A stretch of 64,000 nucleotides of DNA from positions 3,681,521 through 3,745,520 of the forward strand of contig LJIE01000001.1 in assembly GCA_001281695.1 (NCBI GenBank), written 5' to 3'. Below are positions 53,433-62,677 of this stretch, piece by piece. The notes beneath the pieces are model-generated. The model had not been told where the DNA came from. It was given only the letters and a program-made list of their open reading frames with translations, and did not search any database. Position numbers and translations under genes: made by a program. Source of the DNA: a bacterium 336/3. GTDB lineage: Bacteria; Bacteroidota; Bacteroidia; Cytophagales; Thermonemataceae. Position 1 is the stretch's first letter; every line of letters starts with the position of its first letter.

Positions 53433-53981
53433 ATGAAAACAACAGAAACAAGAACTTTTACAGTTCCAACAAGAGCAGATATTTCTGCCAACAATCAAGG
53501 TATTTTTGATAACCTTCAAAAAGGTCTGGGCTTCGTTCCCAATTTGTATGCTTACTTCGCTAAAAATGAAACAGCATTAGCAGACTATATCACTTTGCAA
53601 AATCGCAAAAGTACATTAAAAGCAAAAGAAAGAGAAGCCATTAACTTAGTAACCAGCCAAATGAATGGTTGTCGTTATTGTCAATCAGCACACACAATAT
53701 TAGGTAGAATGAATGGTTTTACAGATGAGCAAATCATTGAATTAAGAAAAGGAAGTGCAAGCTTTGATAACAAACTTGATGCCTTAGTAAAATTTACTGC
53801 ATCAACAGTTGAAAATCGTGGTAAGGCGACTGAAGAGAGCAAAGAAGCATTTTTTGCAGTTGGATATACTGAAGCTAATATGATAGATGTAGTTATTGTA
53901 GTGGGTGACAAAATTATCAGTAATTACTTACATAATTTAACTGGTTTCGAAATTGATTTCCCATTAGCAGAACAAATTTAA
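53433..53981 (+). CDS. Carboxymuconolactone decarboxylase / AhpD-like protein
   Basis: A 182-residue helical protein with the redox motif Cys-x2-Cys-x3-His in NGCRYCQSAHTILGR (about 73-80). It belongs to the AhpD/CMD superfamily, whose members act as alkylhydroperoxidases or thiol relays. It starts with PTRADISANNQGIFDNLQK, usual for this branch. A possible operator lies upstream. The next gene, a small membrane protein, starts five bases downstream and is probably co-transcribed. Confidence 0.88.
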   Translation: MKTTETRTFTVPTRADISANNQGIFDNLQKGLGFVPNLYAYFAKNETALADYITLQNRKSTLKAKEREAINLVTSQMNGCRYCQSAHTILGRMNGFTDEQIIELRKGSASFDNKLDALVKFTASTVENRGKATEESKEAFFAVGYTEANMIDVVIVVGDKIISNYLHNLTGFEIDFPLAEQI

Positions 53982-53986
53982 AAATC

Positions 53987-54235
53987 ATGGAACAATTTTT
54001 AAAATATTACACACTCGACTGGCTGGCAATGATATTAAGCCTTTTAGCTGTTTATCTTTTGGGTAATAAAAACAAATATGGCTTTATTAGTTTTTCTTTA
54101 GCAAATGTCACTTGGATATTTCTTGGCTTGGCTTTAATGAACAGTTTAGGAATAGGAATAGGAAATATTGTTTTTTTAATCATGAACATTCGTGGGTTTA
54201 TTTCTTGGAACAAAAACAATCAAAAAAATGGATAA
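53987..54235 (+). CDS. Small membrane protein, PnuC-like
   Basis: An 82-residue protein with three hydrophobic segments (about 10-25, 32-50, 55-72) and the ending MNIRGFISWNKN. The last part resembles the NxRxxxxW end of nicotinamide-riboside transporter-like (PnuC-related) fragments, but it is far shorter than PnuC. Function unknown. Co-transcribed with the AhpD-like gene. Confidence 0.65.
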   Translation: MEQFLKYYTLDWLAMILSLLAVYLLGNKNKYGFISFSLANVTWIFLGLALMNSLGIGIGNIVFLIMNIRGFISWNKNNQKNG

Positions 54236-54419
54236 TTTATTTACACCTCTAAAAAACAGAATTGTAATGTCAGCAATATAGTTTTCAACAATTACAAATA
54301 AAATCACTTGGCAGCACAAAAGAACATACTCATGTCAATAAAAAAAATCAAATCATTTAGCATATATTGCATGCAATATAAAATACTAATAAACAATATT
54401 TTATATCAACAATATATTT

Positions 54420-55685
54420 ATGAGAACGACCCTCCGAATATTAAAAATATTCTTTTTACTCACTTGGGTTTTACCATCTTTTGGACAAACCAATTTGTTA
54501 TTACCAGGGAAAGGTATTGAGGGTATTTCAGTTGTTTTGGACTCTTCAAATATCTCAGATGTAATTAAACAATTCGGTGACGATTATTTGATATCTACAA
54601 CAACATTGGTTACCTATTATCAATACAACAAAAAAGGATTAACCTTTCAGATTAACCCGTATGATAAAAATCAAATCGTTCGTTCAATTTCTGTAGAATC
54701 TCCTTTTCAAGCTAAAGTGCATAATGGAATTGTATTGAATGAAAGTACAATGAATGAAGTGTGGAAGTTGTATAATGAAAATGGCTGCTTTACTTCTAGA
54801 GATTACGCATGGCGACCTCAAAAAGGTATTTCCTTTTACATTAAAAGAGACCCAAGCAAAAAAGGATTTAATCCCAAAGAGAAAATATCTAAAATTGAAA
54901 TCCACAATGACGGAGAATTTGGCACATCATCAAGAGTAAATTTTGAATTTAATAATGAACCTGTAGAAAGGAAGCTTCAAGAATTAATTTCAATACTAAA
55001 AGCAGACATTATTGATTTCAAAAGACTAGATTCTTTTTGGCAAAATCAGAAAAAAACAGAAAAAGAGCCCTATGGTCTAGAGAAAAAGACAAATTTTGAA
55101 AGAAAAATTGAATATGACCTATCTCAAGAATATGTAGAAATAAGAATAGCTCGCAACTCATATAATCTTAATATAATCAAATCACATGACAACCTAATTT
55201 ATTTGAGGCTTTCAAATCAAGTTGGAAATCAAATTATTCTTGAAAGAAACGAAATAGCTAAAATCAGTAATCTTTTAACTAAAAGCGAAAGAAAGCTAGA
55301 TACATCAATTATATTGAATTATCCTTTTATAGTGTACACATATGGGACATTGTGCGGAATTGGAGGAACACCACCTGAAAAATGTCAAATGATGCTGACC
55401 CTTGTAGAAGAAAATAAATATAATGAGCTGGCAACTTGGTTACACTCAATAAATCCTGAAATTGCTACTTACGGGTATATTGGACTTGATTTTTTAAAAC
55501 GTAAGGGGAAAGAGATCTCACTTCCTGAACTAAAAAGAATGACTGAACTAAGTAAATCGCAAATTCAACTTAATACTTGTCAAGGTTGTTATTTTGGCGT
55601 GACAGAAAAAATAAGTGATATATTAAAGGAAAAGAATTTAAATACTATTTATAAATCGTTTCTACAAGCTGATTGGATAAAATAA
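54420..55685 (+). CDS. Secreted hypothetical protein
   Basis: A 421-residue protein with a signal peptide (RILKIFFLLTWVLPSFGQ). The first half has two repeated-looking beta units: GKGIEGISVVLDSSNISDV, then IVLNESTMNEVWKLYNENG. The second half contains CGIGGTPPEKC and, near the end, NTCQGCYFG, four cysteines that could form disulfides. I recognise no family. It stands alone between gaps of about 180 and 350 bases. Confidence 0.7.
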   Translation: MRTTLRILKIFFLLTWVLPSFGQTNLLLPGKGIEGISVVLDSSNISDVIKQFGDDYLISTTTLVTYYQYNKKGLTFQINPYDKNQIVRSISVESPFQAKVHNGIVLNESTMNEVWKLYNENGCFTSRDYAWRPQKGISFYIKRDPSKKGFNPKEKISKIEIHNDGEFGTSSRVNFEFNNEPVERKLQELISILKADIIDFKRLDSFWQNQKKTEKEPYGLEKKTNFERKIEYDLSQEYVEIRIARNSYNLNIIKSHDNLIYLRLSNQVGNQIILERNEIAKISNLLTKSERKLDTSIILNYPFIVYTYGTLCGIGGTPPEKCQMMLTLVEENKYNELATWLHSINPEIATYGYIGLDFLKRKGKEISLPELKRMTELSKSQIQLNTCQGCYFGVTEKISDILKEKNLNTIYKSFLQADWIK

Positions 55686-56035
55686 CTACAACTACACACA
55701 TCAAAAGTATTTGCAAAATAGGCTGTGAAAAAACTCTTTTTTCTTATAAAATCATCCTCATTTTTTACAAATAAACCCCTCAAGGCAATTCTAATTTTAT
55801 GTAACTAATTTATATGAATGAAGTAGATTGTCTTAAAGTCAGTCGTTTTTTGTTCGATTTTGCTAATCTTGTATACTTTGGCTTCCAAGGTATACAGAAA
55901 TAAATCCTGTATTGAGGATGGAAAAATGGGTACCTTTATTATATATTCCCATTTTTATAAATTTTAATATATTTGGGTTTATAGTATATTTTTTAATTAT
56001 ATTTATTTGGTTTTGTTTGATAGTTAAGTTAGTTT
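55686..56035. other. Intergenic region with two hairpins
   Basis: A 350-base gap with no credible ORF. It holds an 11-bp stem (55871-55895, GTATACTTTGG-ctt-CCAAGGTATAC) and a terminator-like AAAAATGGG/CCCATTTTT pair (55922-55956). These may mark a small RNA or leftover terminators; neither can be assigned. Confidence 0.45.
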
Positions 56036-56605
56036 ATGTCGTACACGTCAGAAAAAAACTTTAATAAAATAGATTTTACAGAAACATCGCTTCCCAAAGG
56101 CGAGTATGAAGCTTGTAGTTTTATAAATTGTGATTTTTCGGGTGTAGATTTGTCTCATATCACTTTTTCGGAATGTGAATTTGAGAACTGTAATGTAAGT
56201 ATGGCAAAAATCTATAAATCAACAAGTTTCAAAACAGTACACTTTAAAAATTGTAAACTTTTAGGCTTGCATTTTCAGAATGCAAATGAGTTTTTAATTG
56301 CTTTTAAATTTGAGAATTGCCAACTCAAACTGGCTTCTTTTTATAAATTAAAACTAAAGAGTACCACATTCAAAAACTGCGATTTGGAGGAAGCAGACTT
56401 CACAGAAACAGACTTAACTCAAGCCGTTTTTGATGCCTGTAACCTTTCTAAAGCTATTTTTGAGAATACCAATTTAGAAAAAACAGATTTCAGAACTGCT
56501 TACAATTACACCATAGATTTAGAAAACAACAAATCCAAGAAAACTAAGTTTTCAACATCAGGCTTGCTGGGTTTATTGAGTAAATATGATATTATTGTGG
56601 AGTAA
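56036..56605 (+). CDS. Pentapeptide-repeat protein, Qnr/MfpA-like
   Basis: A 189-residue right-handed beta-helix made of A(D/N)LxF-type pentapeptides (CSFINCDFSGVDLSHITFSE, CDLEEADFTETDLTQAVFD). The last ~30 residues form a helical cap ending GLLSKYDIIVE. Length, central break (about 75-90) and C-terminal cap resemble Qnr-like proteins, which mimic DNA and protect gyrase. Whether this one does is unknown. The Crp-like regulator starts two bases after its stop, so the two are co-transcribed. Confidence 0.85.
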   Translation: MSYTSEKNFNKIDFTETSLPKGEYEACSFINCDFSGVDLSHITFSECEFENCNVSMAKIYKSTSFKTVHFKNCKLLGLHFQNANEFLIAFKFENCQLKLASFYKLKLKSTTFKNCDLEEADFTETDLTQAVFDACNLSKAIFENTNLEKTDFRTAYNYTIDLENNKSKKTKFSTSGLLGLLSKYDIIVE

Positions 56606-56607
56606 CT

Positions 56608-57174
56608 ATGCACTCATATCTCCAAAGAATCAGAGATTTTATTAAAAACTTGGATGTGGATTCTTCCAAAGCATTTCATGATATGAGCCACATTCAGCAT
56701 TTTACCAAAGGTGATTTTTTGCTGAAAGAAGATGATGTTTGTCGAAAAAGTTATTGGGTAATCAGAGGGATAGCTCGTAAATATTATTTGCATGATGGAA
56801 AGGACATCACAACCGAATTATATTTTGAAGATGATTTGGCTATCTCTTTTGAAAGCTACACCCTCCAAAAGCCAAGTAAAGAGTATATTCAAGCCCTTAC
56901 AGATATTTCGGTAGCTGTTACAGATTACACCTTATTTCAAAAAATGAAGCAACAATTTCCAAAATTGACCGAATTAGATTTGATGCTTACAGAATATTAT
57001 GCTATTTGGCTCGAAGAACGTTTATTTGAATTTCATACATTGAGTGCTTCTGAGCGTTATCTGAATCTTTTTGAAAAACAGCCCAAAATCGTACAATTTG
57101 TACCTCTTACCTATATTGCTTCTTATTTGGGTATTTCATTGGAAACTTTGAGCCGTATCAGAGCTAAAATCTGA
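56608..57174 (+). CDS. Crp/Fnr-family transcriptional regulator
   Basis: A 188-residue regulator: cyclic-nucleotide-binding-like beta-roll (about 20-115, FTKGDFLLKEDDVCRKSYWV), connecting helix, and short C-terminal helix-turn-helix (YIASYLGISLETLSRIRAKI). It ends at the recognition helix, as is usual in Bacteroidota members. The cAMP-contacting Arg/Glu set is not obvious, so the ligand is unknown. Translationally linked to the pentapeptide gene. Confidence 0.88.
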   Translation: MHSYLQRIRDFIKNLDVDSSKAFHDMSHIQHFTKGDFLLKEDDVCRKSYWVIRGIARKYYLHDGKDITTELYFEDDLAISFESYTLQKPSKEYIQALTDISVAVTDYTLFQKMKQQFPKLTELDLMLTEYYAIWLEERLFEFHTLSASERYLNLFEKQPKIVQFVPLTYIASYLGISLETLSRIRAKI

Positions 57175-57242
57175 TATTTTATTTGACCTAAGTCAAATTT
57201 TATACAAAGTCTTTCTTCTTGTTTTGTAGAAATAAAAATTTT

Positions 57243-58322
57243 ATGAAAGACAGAATTATAGGATTTGATTTGGCAAGAGCTTATGCCATTTTTGGTATGT
57301 TTATCGTAAATTTTAATACAGTTTTTGGCTCTCATCAAGATACCAGTGTTTTAGGCTCATTTCTAACTTTATTCAATGGAAATTCAAGCTCTATCTTTGT
57401 TATGCTTGCAGGTATGGGAATTGCCCTGATGTCTAATCAAAGCCATTACACCTCAGAGGAGAAGAAAGAAATAAAAAATATTATTAGTAAACGTTCTTGG
57501 TTTTTATTTGTGGTTGGGCTATTGCTTTATACTTGGTGGCCTGCTGATATTTTACATTTTTATGCAGGATATATGCACTTGGCTATCATTTTTCTATTTG
57601 TAGATAGAAAGTATTATGGATGGATTATTTTTGGGGCAATCCTGATATTTCATATTTTGTTACTGATTATTCCTTACGAAAAAGGCTGGAATTTTGATAC
57701 CTTGAGTTATACAGATTTCTGGACGTTGGAAGGCTTTCTAAGAAACACCTTTTATAATGGCTGGAATCCCATTTTTCCTTGGGTAGCTTATTTTTTCTTG
57801 GGTATGTGGCTTGGCAGACTCGATTGGCAAAAAACTGAAATTTTGAAAAAACTTTTTTGGATTAGTCTAAGCCTTTATGGAAGTGTTTTTATCTTACAAA
57901 CTTTCACTAAAAAGTTAAATGCTCATAAAGATTTATTATTTTATCTTGAAGCAGATTATATTCCTCCTTTTTTGCCATTTATGTTGGGAACAGCCTCTTT
58001 TGGTGTAATGGTCATTGTTTTTTTCATGTATTTGGGGAGAATATTAAAAAAAGACTCATGGATAGTTCAGTCATTGGTTTCTACAGGCAAAATGACGCTT
58101 ACACATTACATCTCTCATTTGACGCTGGGTATTATCCTTTTTGCCATTATTACGGAACATCCTTATGAAAGTACTATCAATACGCATAAAGCCATTGCAC
58201 CTATCCAGATTCTTTTATTTGGTACTCTGTATTTCATTTTGAGTGTTGTATGGAGCTATTTTTGGCTCAAAAAGTATAAAAATGGTATTTTAGAAAGTAT
58301 TATGCGAAAATTCTCAGGTTAA
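57243..58322 (+). CDS. DUF418-family membrane protein
   Basis: About 359 residues from MKDRIIGFDLARAYAIFGM, the family start; a frame from 57219 adds eight residues. About nine hydrophobic segments. The late TGKMTLTHYISHLTLG is the DUF418 (YeiB-like) hallmark. Such proteins resemble membrane acyltransferases, but their substrate is unknown. It follows the Crp-like gene by 68 bases on the same strand and overlaps the next, convergent gene by four bases at the stop codons. Confidence 0.87.
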   Translation: MKDRIIGFDLARAYAIFGMFIVNFNTVFGSHQDTSVLGSFLTLFNGNSSSIFVMLAGMGIALMSNQSHYTSEEKKEIKNIISKRSWFLFVVGLLLYTWWPADILHFYAGYMHLAIIFLFVDRKYYGWIIFGAILIFHILLLIIPYEKGWNFDTLSYTDFWTLEGFLRNTFYNGWNPIFPWVAYFFLGMWLGRLDWQKTEILKKLFWISLSLYGSVFILQTFTKKLNAHKDLLFYLEADYIPPFLPFMLGTASFGVMVIVFFMYLGRILKKDSWIVQSLVSTGKMTLTHYISHLTLGIILFAIITEHPYESTINTHKAIAPIQILLFGTLYFILSVVWSYFWLKKYKNGILESIMRKFSG

Positions 58323-60043
58323 TTGTTCTGATAAACTCTCAAAAAACTAATATCTCTAAAATTTTTATAGCATATTGGTGGAGGGTATTGAACATCTTGT
58401 ATAATTATCTCAGCACTACAAGGATTTTCTTTTAATAAGTTTTCAGCATTATGGTATTTCAGCCAAAAACGAACATAAAAAGCTTCTTCTGATGAATGTA
58501 TAGTCTTTTTTGATTCGATACACTCTCTTATTTCCTTTTCTATTTTTTTATGATGTATATAAGATTGTGGTTCATAGAAATCTTCAATTTCTCTGTGAAA
58601 TTGAGTAAAAGAGAATATAAATATTAAAACTAAAAAAAGAATTAAACGAATATTAACAAAAGTTTGCATCCATTGGCTCAGTACAATACCAAGCATAAAA
58701 GATAGAAAAACAGCATAATATGTCCATACTCTATAAAAAGGAAATGCCCGCATTATACATATTACAATACCCGCTGTAAACAAAGATACTGCAATAAAAG
58801 ACCAAAATTTTTCATAAAATAGTGGAAGGTGTAACTTTTTTCGATTTTTAAATAAATAAAAACCTGCTATTGTAACAAACAAAGCCCCTGTAAATGCCAC
58901 ATATTTAGGAATACTGAACACATAAATAATAGACTCCCTAAAAGCAATGGGCAAAATGTAAGTAAAAAATTTATGGCTATCGTAGCTTGTTGGGCTTACA
59001 TTTTCATTGCCAAACAAAGCATTTTTTCCGCTATACACCAAAATAGGCAGATAAAGCAAAAATACACAAGCCATAACTATTAAACCTACAACAAAAAACG
59101 TTTGGAATGTATCTTGATGTCTTTTTTGGAAAAATTGCCACAGCAAATATCCATAAAAAGCTATCATAGCAAATAGAAATACAGGTATAGTAAAAAAACC
59201 TAAAATACAGGCTATTGTAAAAATAAAAAGATAAAATGAAGTTCTTTTTTCAAGGTATTCGAGCAAACAAAAGAAAGCTAATACAATCAAGAATGTACAC
59301 AACATATATCCTCTTGCTTGCACAGAAAATACAGATTGGCTAAAACCCAAGCCTAAAATAATACTACTAACATAAGCTGTTGAAAAATTAAATTTTCGGT
59401 ATAAATACACATAACACATACTCCACAATGCCCAAAAAGAGAGCAGAGCCGTTATACGTATAGCCAAAATATCATCAATAATTAATAGATTCCAAAAACT
59501 ACTACACAAATTATAAAAAACATGATTATTGGGAACAGGATAGTGTGTAATGGTTACACTTACTCCTTGCGAAGCAAAATATAACCACGAAAACGACTCA
59601 TCCATAGCCACAAAAATCGTATTGTACATATAAATTTGATGAATCAGTACACAACCTACAAGACCTATAAACATTTTCTTTTGTGTGGAAGTATGTGCCA
59701 AGAAAATATTCATAAAAGTTTTTTTGATAGACTTAAAATCTTCTGATAGTTTTTGAATATGAGATATGATGGGTGTTTGATAATGCCACCAAAAAGCTTT
59801 CAGCAAATAGGTAACGTTAAAACCCACAAGCAACCACACAAGAGCCTGCTGATATGTTTTTGGAGTAAACAATTGTTTTCCAAATAAATGATGTCTATAA
59901 ATATCAGGATGATTTACTAAATAAGTTTTTAATATTGTTTGATAAGAATTTACATAAAAACAATGCCATTGATATCCTACACATACCAACAAAATCAATA
60001 ATACAAATGCTATCAGATAAAATACAGTTTTTGAGAGTTGCAT
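58319..60043 (-). CDS. Multi-pass membrane glycosyltransferase-like protein
   Basis: A 574-residue protein with about eleven hydrophobic segments. After two N-terminal segments it has the PMT/ArnT-like pattern: an early acidic loop (VAMDESFSWLYFASQ), YPVPNNHVFYNL and a long run of membrane helices, then a soluble C-terminal ~90 residues. The Asp-Glu after the first core helix is the usual catalytic site in GT-C enzymes. It may transfer a sugar from a lipid carrier in the envelope. Acceptor unknown. Single gene. Confidence 0.75.
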   Translation of the reverse strand: MQLSKTVFYLIAFVLLILLVCVGYQWHCFYVNSYQTILKTYLVNHPDIYRHHLFGKQLFTPKTYQQALVWLLVGFNVTYLLKAFWWHYQTPIISHIQKLSEDFKSIKKTFMNIFLAHTSTQKKMFIGLVGCVLIHQIYMYNTIFVAMDESFSWLYFASQGVSVTITHYPVPNNHVFYNLCSSFWNLLIIDDILAIRITALLSFWALWSMCYVYLYRKFNFSTAYVSSIILGLGFSQSVFSVQARGYMLCTFLIVLAFFCLLEYLEKRTSFYLFIFTIACILGFFTIPVFLFAMIAFYGYLLWQFFQKRHQDTFQTFFVVGLIVMACVFLLYLPILVYSGKNALFGNENVSPTSYDSHKFFTYILPIAFRESIIYVFSIPKYVAFTGALFVTIAGFYLFKNRKKLHLPLFYEKFWSFIAVSLFTAGIVICIMRAFPFYRVWTYYAVFLSFMLGIVLSQWMQTFVNIRLILFLVLIFIFSFTQFHREIEDFYEPQSYIHHKKIEKEIRECIESKKTIHSSEEAFYVRFWLKYHNAENLLKENPCSAEIIIQDVQYPPPICYKNFRDISFLRVYQNN

Positions 60044-60076
60044 CGTTTCAAGTATTTTGTAAAATTTACCTTTTTC

Positions 60077-60107
60077 TTGGAAAAAGGTACAAATTTATAT
60101 ACATTCG
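60077..60107 (+). promoter_or_regulatory. Candidate promoter for hutG-like gene
   Basis: TTG (60077-60079), a 20-base spacer and TACATTCG (60100-60107; one mismatch to TAnnTTTG), 36 bases before the start codon. Confidence 0.45.
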
Positions 60108-60142
60108 TTGTCAGTAAATATTCTAATTTTTTTCAATAGCTT

Positions 60143-61132
60143 ATGTATCGTAAACCTGATAAGAAAAATTGGCGAGGCAGAGAAGATTTAATAGATGGAA
60201 AAGATGGGCTGCGTTGGCATCAAAAAATACAAATTACAAGCATCAATGACTCTACCATATTTCCTGCTATTACAGAAAATCAGAAAGGTTTTGCATTATT
60301 GGGTTTTTGTTCTGATGAAGGTGTAAGAAGAAATCAGGGGCGATTAGGTGCTGCTGAAGGTGCTACTGTTCTTAGAAGTCATCTCTCCAATCTGCCTTGG
60401 CATTTTGAAGAAAGAGTTTCTTTATTGGATACTGGTGATATATTTTGCTTGGGAGAGTTTTTAGAAGATGCCCAAGAAGATTTAGGCGAAATCATAGAAA
60501 AAGTATTAGAAAATAATTATAAAACTATTTTGCTGGGAGGTGGACACGAAATAGCTTATGGGCATTATTTAGGTATCAAAAAATTTATTGAAAAGAAAAA
60601 TGCTCGTTTAGGTATTATCAATTTTGATGCTCATTTTGATATGAGAGAAACCGTTGATAATAAACCATCTTCAGGAACACCCTTTTTGCAAATAGCCAAA
60701 GACCTACAAAAAAATGGTCAGTCTTTCAATTACTTTGTATTGGGTATTCAAAGAGTAAGCAACACTCCAAAATTATTTAAAACAGCAGAACATTGGGGTG
60801 TACGCCATATACTTTCCGAAAGGCTTGATTTTATGTTTATAGAGCATATTCATAAACAATTAGCCGATTTCATAGCAGAGGTAGATTATGTCTATATGAC
60901 AGTTTGCTTAGACGTTTTTTCGGCTGCTTATGCCCCAGGTGTAAGTGCTCTCAATGGTTTAGGGATTTACCCGACTATTGTAGCCGATTTAATCAAATTT
61001 ATTAGTCAAACAGGTAAAGTTTTAGCCTTCGATGTAGCTGAACTTAATCCAAAATATGATTTGGATGGAAGAACAGCTCGTTTGGCTTCCAATTTGGTGT
61101 TTAGTTATGTGGACTCTTGCTCTACAGCTTAA
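60143..61132 (+). CDS. hutG: Formimidoylglutamase (arginase family)
   Basis: A 329-residue binuclear-Mn hydrolase. Metal ligands: His in GGGHEIAYGH (about 135), IINFDAHFDMRE (Asp-x-His-x-Asp, about 160) and VCLDVFSAAYAPGVSA (Asp-x-x-x... region, about 255). The GVRRNQGRLGAAEGATVLR start and the AYAPGVS motif are those of HutG, the last step of histidine breakdown to glutamate and formamide. Other ureohydrolases are less likely. No other hut gene is in the window. It overlaps the convergent SDR gene by 11 bases. Confidence 0.9.
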   Translation: MYRKPDKKNWRGREDLIDGKDGLRWHQKIQITSINDSTIFPAITENQKGFALLGFCSDEGVRRNQGRLGAAEGATVLRSHLSNLPWHFEERVSLLDTGDIFCLGEFLEDAQEDLGEIIEKVLENNYKTILLGGGHEIAYGHYLGIKKFIEKKNARLGIINFDAHFDMRETVDNKPSSGTPFLQIAKDLQKNGQSFNYFVLGIQRVSNTPKLFKTAEHWGVRHILSERLDFMFIEHIHKQLADFIAEVDYVYMTVCLDVFSAAYAPGVSALNGLGIYPTIVADLIKFISQTGKVLAFDVAELNPKYDLDGRTARLASNLVFSYVDSCSTA

Positions 61133-61832
61133 GAGTCCCCATTCCACCATCTACACCTATTATTTGTCCTGTTATCCAGCTTGTTTTTTCAGAAAGCAAG
61201 AAGTTTGCCATTTCAGCAATATCTTGTGCTGTTCCTACTCTGCCTAAAGGATGACGTTTGCCTGCTGCTTCTTTTTTTTCTTCTCCAGCCAATAGTTTGC
61301 TTGCTAGTGGTGTATCTGTTAAGGATGGAGCAATTACATTCACTCTAATAAAACTGTTAGCCCATTCAGCAGCCAAAGACTTTGCTAAACCTTCTATGGC
61401 ACTTTTGGCTGTTGCAATAGAAGAATGAAAGTTCATCCCTAAGGTAGAAGCTACAGTACTAAATAAGACTACACTTGCTCCTTTTGCATTTTTAAGATGT
61501 TTAAATGTGTTTTGGAGCGTATCTATTGCACCCAACAAATTAACATTTAAGTCTTGCTGAAACTCTTCTCTTGTAAGTCTATGAAAAGGTTTGAGATTAA
61601 TAGTTCCTGGACAATATACCACTCCATGTAGTATTTCGGGGAGGGTATCGAATTGTCCTGAAAGTGGCATCTGAACATCCCAAACAATATGATGAATACC
61701 ACTAATTTGTGCCAATTCTGATTTGTATTCTCTGGAGGCTACCCAAACCTGATGCCCTTCAGAATTCAGCATTTGAGCAAGTGCCAAACCTATTCCAGAG
61801 CTACCACCCACTATCAAATAATTTTTTGTCAT
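61122..61832 (-). CDS. Short-chain dehydrogenase/reductase lacking the catalytic Tyr
   Basis: About 236 residues from MTKNYLIVGGSSGIG; the frame from 61877 adds 15 unlikely residues. Rossmann fold with GGSSGIGLALA, an NxxG-like turn (VNLLGAIDTL) and C-terminal VDGGMG. The usual Tyr-x-x-x-Lys is replaced by Ile-Ala-Thr-Ala-Lys in HSSIATAKSAIEGLAK, so the standard proton donor is missing. Relatives with this change form a separate Bacteroidota/proteobacterial group, from memory. Substrate unknown. Confidence 0.87.
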   Translation of the reverse strand: MTKNYLIVGGSSGIGLALAQMLNSEGHQVWVASREYKSELAQISGIHHIVWDVQMPLSGQFDTLPEILHGVVYCPGTINLKPFHRLTREEFQQDLNVNLLGAIDTLQNTFKHLKNAKGASVVLFSTVASTLGMNFHSSIATAKSAIEGLAKSLAAEWANSFIRVNVIAPSLTDTPLASKLLAGEEKKEAAGKRHPLGRVGTAQDIAEMANFLLSEKTSWITGQIIGVDGGMGTLKL

Positions 61833-61904
61833 AAAACACAAGTAAAATAGTTGTAAGAGTTTTTTGTTGTTATGCAAACTTGCGTTTTAATGAAAAGGTT
61901 TAAA

Positions 61905-62606
61905 CTATTTAATAACTTGTAAAATACCCAAAACAGCAGAAAGTATTATAAGCCAATGAATTACAATGTTAATAGTTAAGTTTTTACGCCATAAAAACAA
62001 CATTCCTAAAATAATTCCCCATACCATAAACCATGCAAATTGGTTAATAGATTTTAATCCATGCTGAAATATAAATGGGATAGTTGCTATGATTACTGCA
62101 ATCCACTTACTAATTTTATAACTTTCTAATACCTTGATAGCAAACCCTCTATAAACTATTTCTTCCGTTATTCCTGCAATCAATCCCATACAAACAAATA
62201 TAATTCTTGATGTAGTTGTTTTAGGAATTAAAGAAGATAACTTGGATAATTTTTCTTTGTCAATTATAGCATTTGATAAAATATATTCTATTCCTCCAAT
62301 CAATATCCCTGTTAGTATAAAATAGCCTAAAAGGAAATACATAATTTGTTTTTGAGACCATAAGAAACCTATATCCTGCAATTTCCAGCCTTTTTGATTG
62401 ATAATCTGATAAACAATCATGATTTGTATTAAATACCAAATCGTTATGGCTATCCAAAAGGTATTGAAAAAATCTAAACCTAAATCTGTAAAAACAGTAC
62501 GATCTAAAAGTAATAAGGAAATAAATGTTGATACAATAGGGAATCCTATTAATACTAGAAGTGTTTTTTGAACAGGAATTTTAGGGAGATTAGAAACGTC
62601 TTGCAT
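61905..62606 (-). CDS. CPBP-family intramembrane metalloprotease
   Basis: A 233-residue membrane protein with about six hydrophobic segments. The CPBP/Abi motifs are present: EEIVYRGF (about 150-157), IPFIFQHG (the His of the second motif) and a late INIVIHWLIIL. In other bacteria this family includes CAAX-type proteases and bacteriocin self-immunity proteins. The role here is unknown. It lies downstream of a Crp-like regulator gene on the same strand, with a gap of about 70 bases. Confidence 0.87.
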   Translation of the reverse strand: MQDVSNLPKIPVQKTLLVLIGFPIVSTFISLLLLDRTVFTDLGLDFFNTFWIAITIWYLIQIMIVYQIINQKGWKLQDIGFLWSQKQIMYFLLGYFILTGILIGGIEYILSNAIIDKEKLSKLSSLIPKTTTSRIIFVCMGLIAGITEEIVYRGFAIKVLESYKISKWIAVIIATIPFIFQHGLKSINQFAWFMVWGIILGMLFLWRKNLTINIVIHWLIILSAVLGILQVIK

Positions 62607-62677
62607 AAATCAAAATATTAGGTTGATATACAAAACTACAAGCACTTTTTTACTTAAAAGTTATCATTTGGTAATTT

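Noticed and set aside
54308-54520. 70-residue ORF overlapping the secreted protein start
   Set aside because: The composition is random-like and it overlaps the signal peptide of the better gene in another frame.
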